Source: Galactobacillus timonensis (GTDB lineage Bacteria; Bacillota_I; Bacilli_A; Erysipelotrichales; Erysipelotrichaceae). Taken from it: DNA of 64,000 nucleotides. The position numbers were made by a program, and so were the translations under genes. The stretch spans positions 943,218 through 1,007,217 of the forward strand of contig NZ_LT964739.1 in assembly GCF_900240265.1 (NCBI RefSeq). Direction: 5' to 3'. Positions 61,461-64,000 of the stretch are shown here, in pieces. Numbering within the stretch: position 1 is the stretch's first letter; each line of letters opens with the position of its first letter. The notes under the pieces are model-generated. The model made no database searches. It had not been told where the DNA came from and saw only the letters and a program-made list of their open reading frames with translations.

Positions 61461-61478
61461 TAGCAAAAAGTGTGCCTG
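61461..61478 (-). promoter_or_regulatory. Sigma-54 (-24/-12) promoter of the second PTS operon
   Basis: On the minus strand AGGCACACTTTTTGCTA matches the TGGCAC-N5-TTGCA consensus, with exactly 10 bases between the GG and GC dinucleotides. It lies 30 bases upstream of the IIB start. The adjacent gene encodes a GAFTGA-bearing sigma-54 activator. Confidence 0.85.
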
Positions 61479-61493
61479 AAAAAACATGAAATA

Positions 61494-61520
61494 AAAAAAT
61501 CCGCATATTTCAGCGGATAT
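61494..61520 (-). terminator. Terminator of the LevR-type gene
   Basis: ATCCGC / GCGGAT stem around TGAAATAT, followed by TTTTTTTA on the minus strand. The upstream arm overlaps the last codons of the regulator. Confidence 0.75.
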
Positions 61521-64000
61521 TTTCGATGTAATTATAAATGTAGACAATTTCCGAATCGGGGATTTCGACACTGTAAGCATATTTTGCGACAGTAAATGCT
61601 CTTCGCACCACATTCACAAAATCCGCATGGTCCTTCAGAAACTGTGTCGGCGGCTGCACTGGCTCTGCCTGCTGGCGCAAGATCAGACGCTCAATGAGGC
61701 AGGCAATATGGACATAGAGACCGATCCGGTTTTCCACCGGCAGACTGATGTGCATTCCCTGCTCAATTTCGCTGACAATATCTTCGACGTCTTTCAGCAC
61801 CTTTTCGGCATTGAGAATGGTGAGATTGGTCACCAGATTGTTCAACGTAAAGTTATTGACAATGGTGCTGGAGAACCGGGCAATTTCCTGCTCACTCAGC
61901 AGCGGTTTCATCAGCTGCGACAGGCGGCTCAGATTGTGCTCCAGGGCCAGATCCTCAATGGAAACAAACTGAATCCCCGGCAGCCTGGCGTCCAGCGTCC
62001 CCAGCACAAAGAGCACATTGTACTTTTGAAACAGAGGGTCCCCGGTACCGTTGATGCGCAGCGAATTGTAATCGCAAGGTATGATTTTTGCCTCGATCGG
62101 CTTAGGAAGACTGCTTTCAAAAAGGGCAATGATCTTGTTGGTCGCACCCTGTCCCGTAGAGCATACGGTCAGAATGGCCATCTCTTTCTGGCGGCCGGAA
62201 ATATATCTGTACTGAACAGTTGATTTCGGGGCTGTCTCAGAGAGGATCGTATCAATGGCATCACCGTTCATGAGACGTGAGCCGATCTCAAGTGCCAGCT
62301 TCGTATTCACATTGTTGATGACGCCGACATTGATCGACGGCTCCAGATGCAGGCCGGTATAAAGCTCTTCGAGCGACCCCATATCCACCAGCAGAAGCAG
62401 ATTCCGGAAATGTTTTTTACGCAGCAGGGACCGGTTCAGAATCTCCGCCGTCTTCAGGGAACTTTGATTCAGCTCCAGATCAATTGCGCTGAAGACCGGC
62501 TTACCAAGCATACGGTTCACGGTATTAGCGATGGAAGAAGCCGTCGAAAAGCCGTGACACAGAATGTAGGCGGCGGTCTCGCTGCTGTCTTCCTCGGGGT
62601 ATTCGCTGATCACCATCATAAACAGGAGGATGCACATCGTATCCAGCTGAATATCCAGGTTCATGGAAACGTTCTGGGCGATTTCGCGCGCCATCCTGTA
62701 TTCCAGAGGGTACCGCGAAGCCAGCGTATCACTCAGCTGCTGAATGGAGTCGCGGTGCGCCGCATCCCATTGATGAACCGATGCCTGGCAGCGGAAGTAT
62801 TCGGCCAGAATACCGGACAAAAGATAAATGCCGTTGTTGGAAATCTTCAGTACAGTACGGTTCATGGCGATGGATGCAATCTTATCCATCATCTTAGTCA
62901 GAAAGTCCTCGGAAATAGAGACATCAGGCCGATTGGTTAAAAACTCCTCACAGGCCCGGTCAATCTGATCCTGAAACTCCTGGGTAATGTAATCGGACGG
63001 CGCCTTTTCAAAGTGGTCCAGCAGAAGCCGGTATACATTGAGCAGCGGCTCCGGGCGCTGCTGCGTCAGGCGCGGCATCGTCATCGGCAGAAGAGTATCT
63101 TTCTGATTGGGCCGGATATTCAGCGAAGCCGGACTTGCCAGACGCATCACATCGTCAGGCAGATGATATTCAAAGACCTGCAGCGGCTGATTATGGTCCT
63201 GACTCTGCAGAAAGGCATTGGCACAGGATACTTTGACCGTATTGATGAGCCCGCCGATATTGCCGGGGATGTCAACATTCATCAGGATCTGAAACGCTGG
63301 GTAGGAAAGCTCAATCTCCTGCCCGATTTCTTTCGCCTCATTCTGGAACAGATAGCAAAGCAGCGCGTTTTTCTCATCCTGGCCGCGCTCGGCCAGGGAG
63401 GGTAGAACAATCAGTACCGGAATTCTTCGCAGCAGCGTCTTGAGCAGCACATGTTCCGGGGCCTCGGTAGTCGCAAAGACGAGGCGGCACTGGGAATGGT
63501 ACCAGTGCTCATTATCACCCAGCCGGTGATAGACGCCTTTGTCCATGAAAAGAAACAGCTTCTCCTGGCATTCTGCTTTGAGGGCGTGCACCTCATCCAG
63601 GAACAACATCCCCCCATCGGCCAGATCCAACAGCCCCGGCCGGTCTTTGTCAGCCCCGGTAAAGGCTCCTTTACAATAACCGAAGAGATTCGCAGTCAGC
63701 AGCTCCGGATTATTGGCATATTCGCTGCAGTTGACGGTAACCATGTGACGGTCTTTGGCAATTAGATTTTTGCGGACCGCATAGTCAAACATTGTCCTTG
63801 CCAGCAGCGACTTTCCGGTCCCGGTCGGACCGGTCAATAGAACCGGCAGACCGTTGGGAGGATAGGAAACAGCGGCCTTACACTGTTCGATCGCATGATA
63901 CAAGGATCCATTGGCACCGATCAGCGACTGAAAATCGAATCCGCGCCGGTTCAGCTGCTCAAAGGAATCGTAAGCGACACGGTCAATGTCATAGCCCTTC
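61510..64000 (-). CDS. LevR/ManR-type sigma-54-dependent PTS activator (5' end outside window)
   Basis: An 829-codon open frame that continues through the window edge. The internal TTG at 63903 is not the start, since ...DRVAYDSFEQLNRRGFDFQS continues upstream of it. The AAA+ domain has Walker A TGPTGTGKSLLA, the sigma-54 contact GAFTGA, and Walker B GGMLFLDEVHAL. PRD-like helices follow, then an EIIA(Man)-like domain with His in YILCHGFSTASS, an EIIB-like domain with Cys in TVCSTGQGATN, and a C-terminal PRD with His in GLYVHIACLIERL. Phosphorylation of these residues tunes activation of the adjacent PTS operon, which carries the matching -24/-12 promoter. Confidence 0.93.
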   Translation of the reverse strand, partial: KGYDIDRVAYDSFEQLNRRGFDFQSLIGANGSLYHAIEQCKAAVSYPPNGLPVLLTGPTGTGKSLLARTMFDYAVRKNLIAKDRHMVTVNCSEYANNPELLTANLFGYCKGAFTGADKDRPGLLDLADGGMLFLDEVHALKAECQEKLFLFMDKGVYHRLGDNEHWYHSQCRLVFATTEAPEHVLLKTLLRRIPVLIVLPSLAERGQDEKNALLCYLFQNEAKEIGQEIELSYPAFQILMNVDIPGNIGGLINTVKVSCANAFLQSQDHNQPLQVFEYHLPDDVMRLASPASLNIRPNQKDTLLPMTMPRLTQQRPEPLLNVYRLLLDHFEKAPSDYITQEFQDQIDRACEEFLTNRPDVSISEDFLTKMMDKIASIAMNRTVLKISNNGIYLLSGILAEYFRCQASVHQWDAAHRDSIQQLSDTLASRYPLEYRMAREIAQNVSMNLDIQLDTMCILLFMMVISEYPEEDSSETAAYILCHGFSTASSIANTVNRMLGKPVFSAIDLELNQSSLKTAEILNRSLLRKKHFRNLLLLVDMGSLEELYTGLHLEPSINVGVINNVNTKLALEIGSRLMNGDAIDTILSETAPKSTVQYRYISGRQKEMAILTVCSTGQGATNKIIALFESSLPKPIEAKIIPCDYNSLRINGTGDPLFQKYNVLFVLGTLDARLPGIQFVSIEDLALEHNLSRLSQLMKPLLSEQEIARFSSTIVNNFTLNNLVTNLTILNAEKVLKDVEDIVSEIEQGMHISLPVENRIGLYVHIACLIERLILRQQAEPVQPPTQFLKDHADFVNVVRRAFTVAKYAYSVEIPDSEIVYIYNYIENIR

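Overview
The window looks like the chromosome of a low-redundancy, roughly 50 % GC Firmicute, most plausibly an Erysipelotrichaceae-like gut or oral anaerobe. This rests on the gene families (mannose-family PTS with a LevR-type sigma-54 activator, PRD regulators, AsnA, Lgt, NCS2 permease under a guanine riboswitch, lipoprotein flavin reductase), strong AGGAGG-type ribosome binding sites, and the absence of respiratory or motility genes. The taxon is inferred from gene content only.

Layout. 1-550: decayed mobile element with repeated GGGGGAC-type ends. 700-1350: HicAB toxin-antitoxin locus with a wrecked hicA. 1476-1555: tRNA-Leu(UAG). 1.6-4.4 kb: SseB-like protein, then a reverse operon of ATP-grasp ligase, esterase and a small protein. 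4.6-6.3 kb: guanine riboswitch and purine permease. 6.2-7.1 kb: duplicated terminator bracketing a DUF1016 nuclease fragment. 7.1-10.6 kb: heterodimeric ABC exporter. 10.8-16.1 kb: glycogen branching enzyme, GltD-like oxidoreductase, YqeY, and a PII-like protein coupled to a cation/proton antiporter. 16.2-20.6 kb: unknown protein with a decayed paralogue, and a DUF4143 ATPase split by an IS200/IS605 element. 20.7-27.1 kb: zinc-ribbon protein, PRD regulator, complete PTS (IIA-IIB-IIC-IID) and YdjC-like deacetylase. 27.2-32.6 kb: NIF3-like protein, Fe-alcohol dehydrogenase, tnpB-only element, NUDIX and YoaK. 32.7-38.6 kb: class I amidotransferase-type peptidase with a second heterodimeric ABC exporter, a MerR regulator and a lipoprotein. 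38.7-44.3 kb: AsnA, a BMP-domain protein with metallophosphoesterase, MFS transporter and a hydroxyacid dehydrogenase-like protein. 44.4-46.3 kb: GNAT acetyltransferase split by a second, same-length copy of the tnpB-only element. 46.4-53 kb: DUF308, Lgt, RpiB, unknown exported protein, FMN/FAD lipoprotein reductase, ACT protein and UPF0210. 53-57.7 kb: mobile-element cluster (IS1182-type element in a terminator loop, then an IS200/IS605 element that splits a YafQ-like toxin). 58-64 kb: lipoprotein phosphoesterase and a PTS IIB-IIC-IID operon behind a near-perfect -24/-12 promoter, next to its presumed LevR-type activator, which runs off the window.

How it works together. The core is carbohydrate import and handling (two mannose-family PTS, a deacetylase, branching enzyme, alcohol dehydrogenase) plus two drug or peptide-type exporters. 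The accessory layer is dominated by IS200/IS605-type elements carrying four TnpB RNA-guided nucleases of three distinct types. Three of the four insertions sit inside genes that can be rebuilt from their two flanks, and this fixes the element ends. Two toxin-antitoxin loci have both lost their toxin, by different routes, while keeping the antitoxin. No CRISPR array, rRNA or integrase-bounded island was seen.
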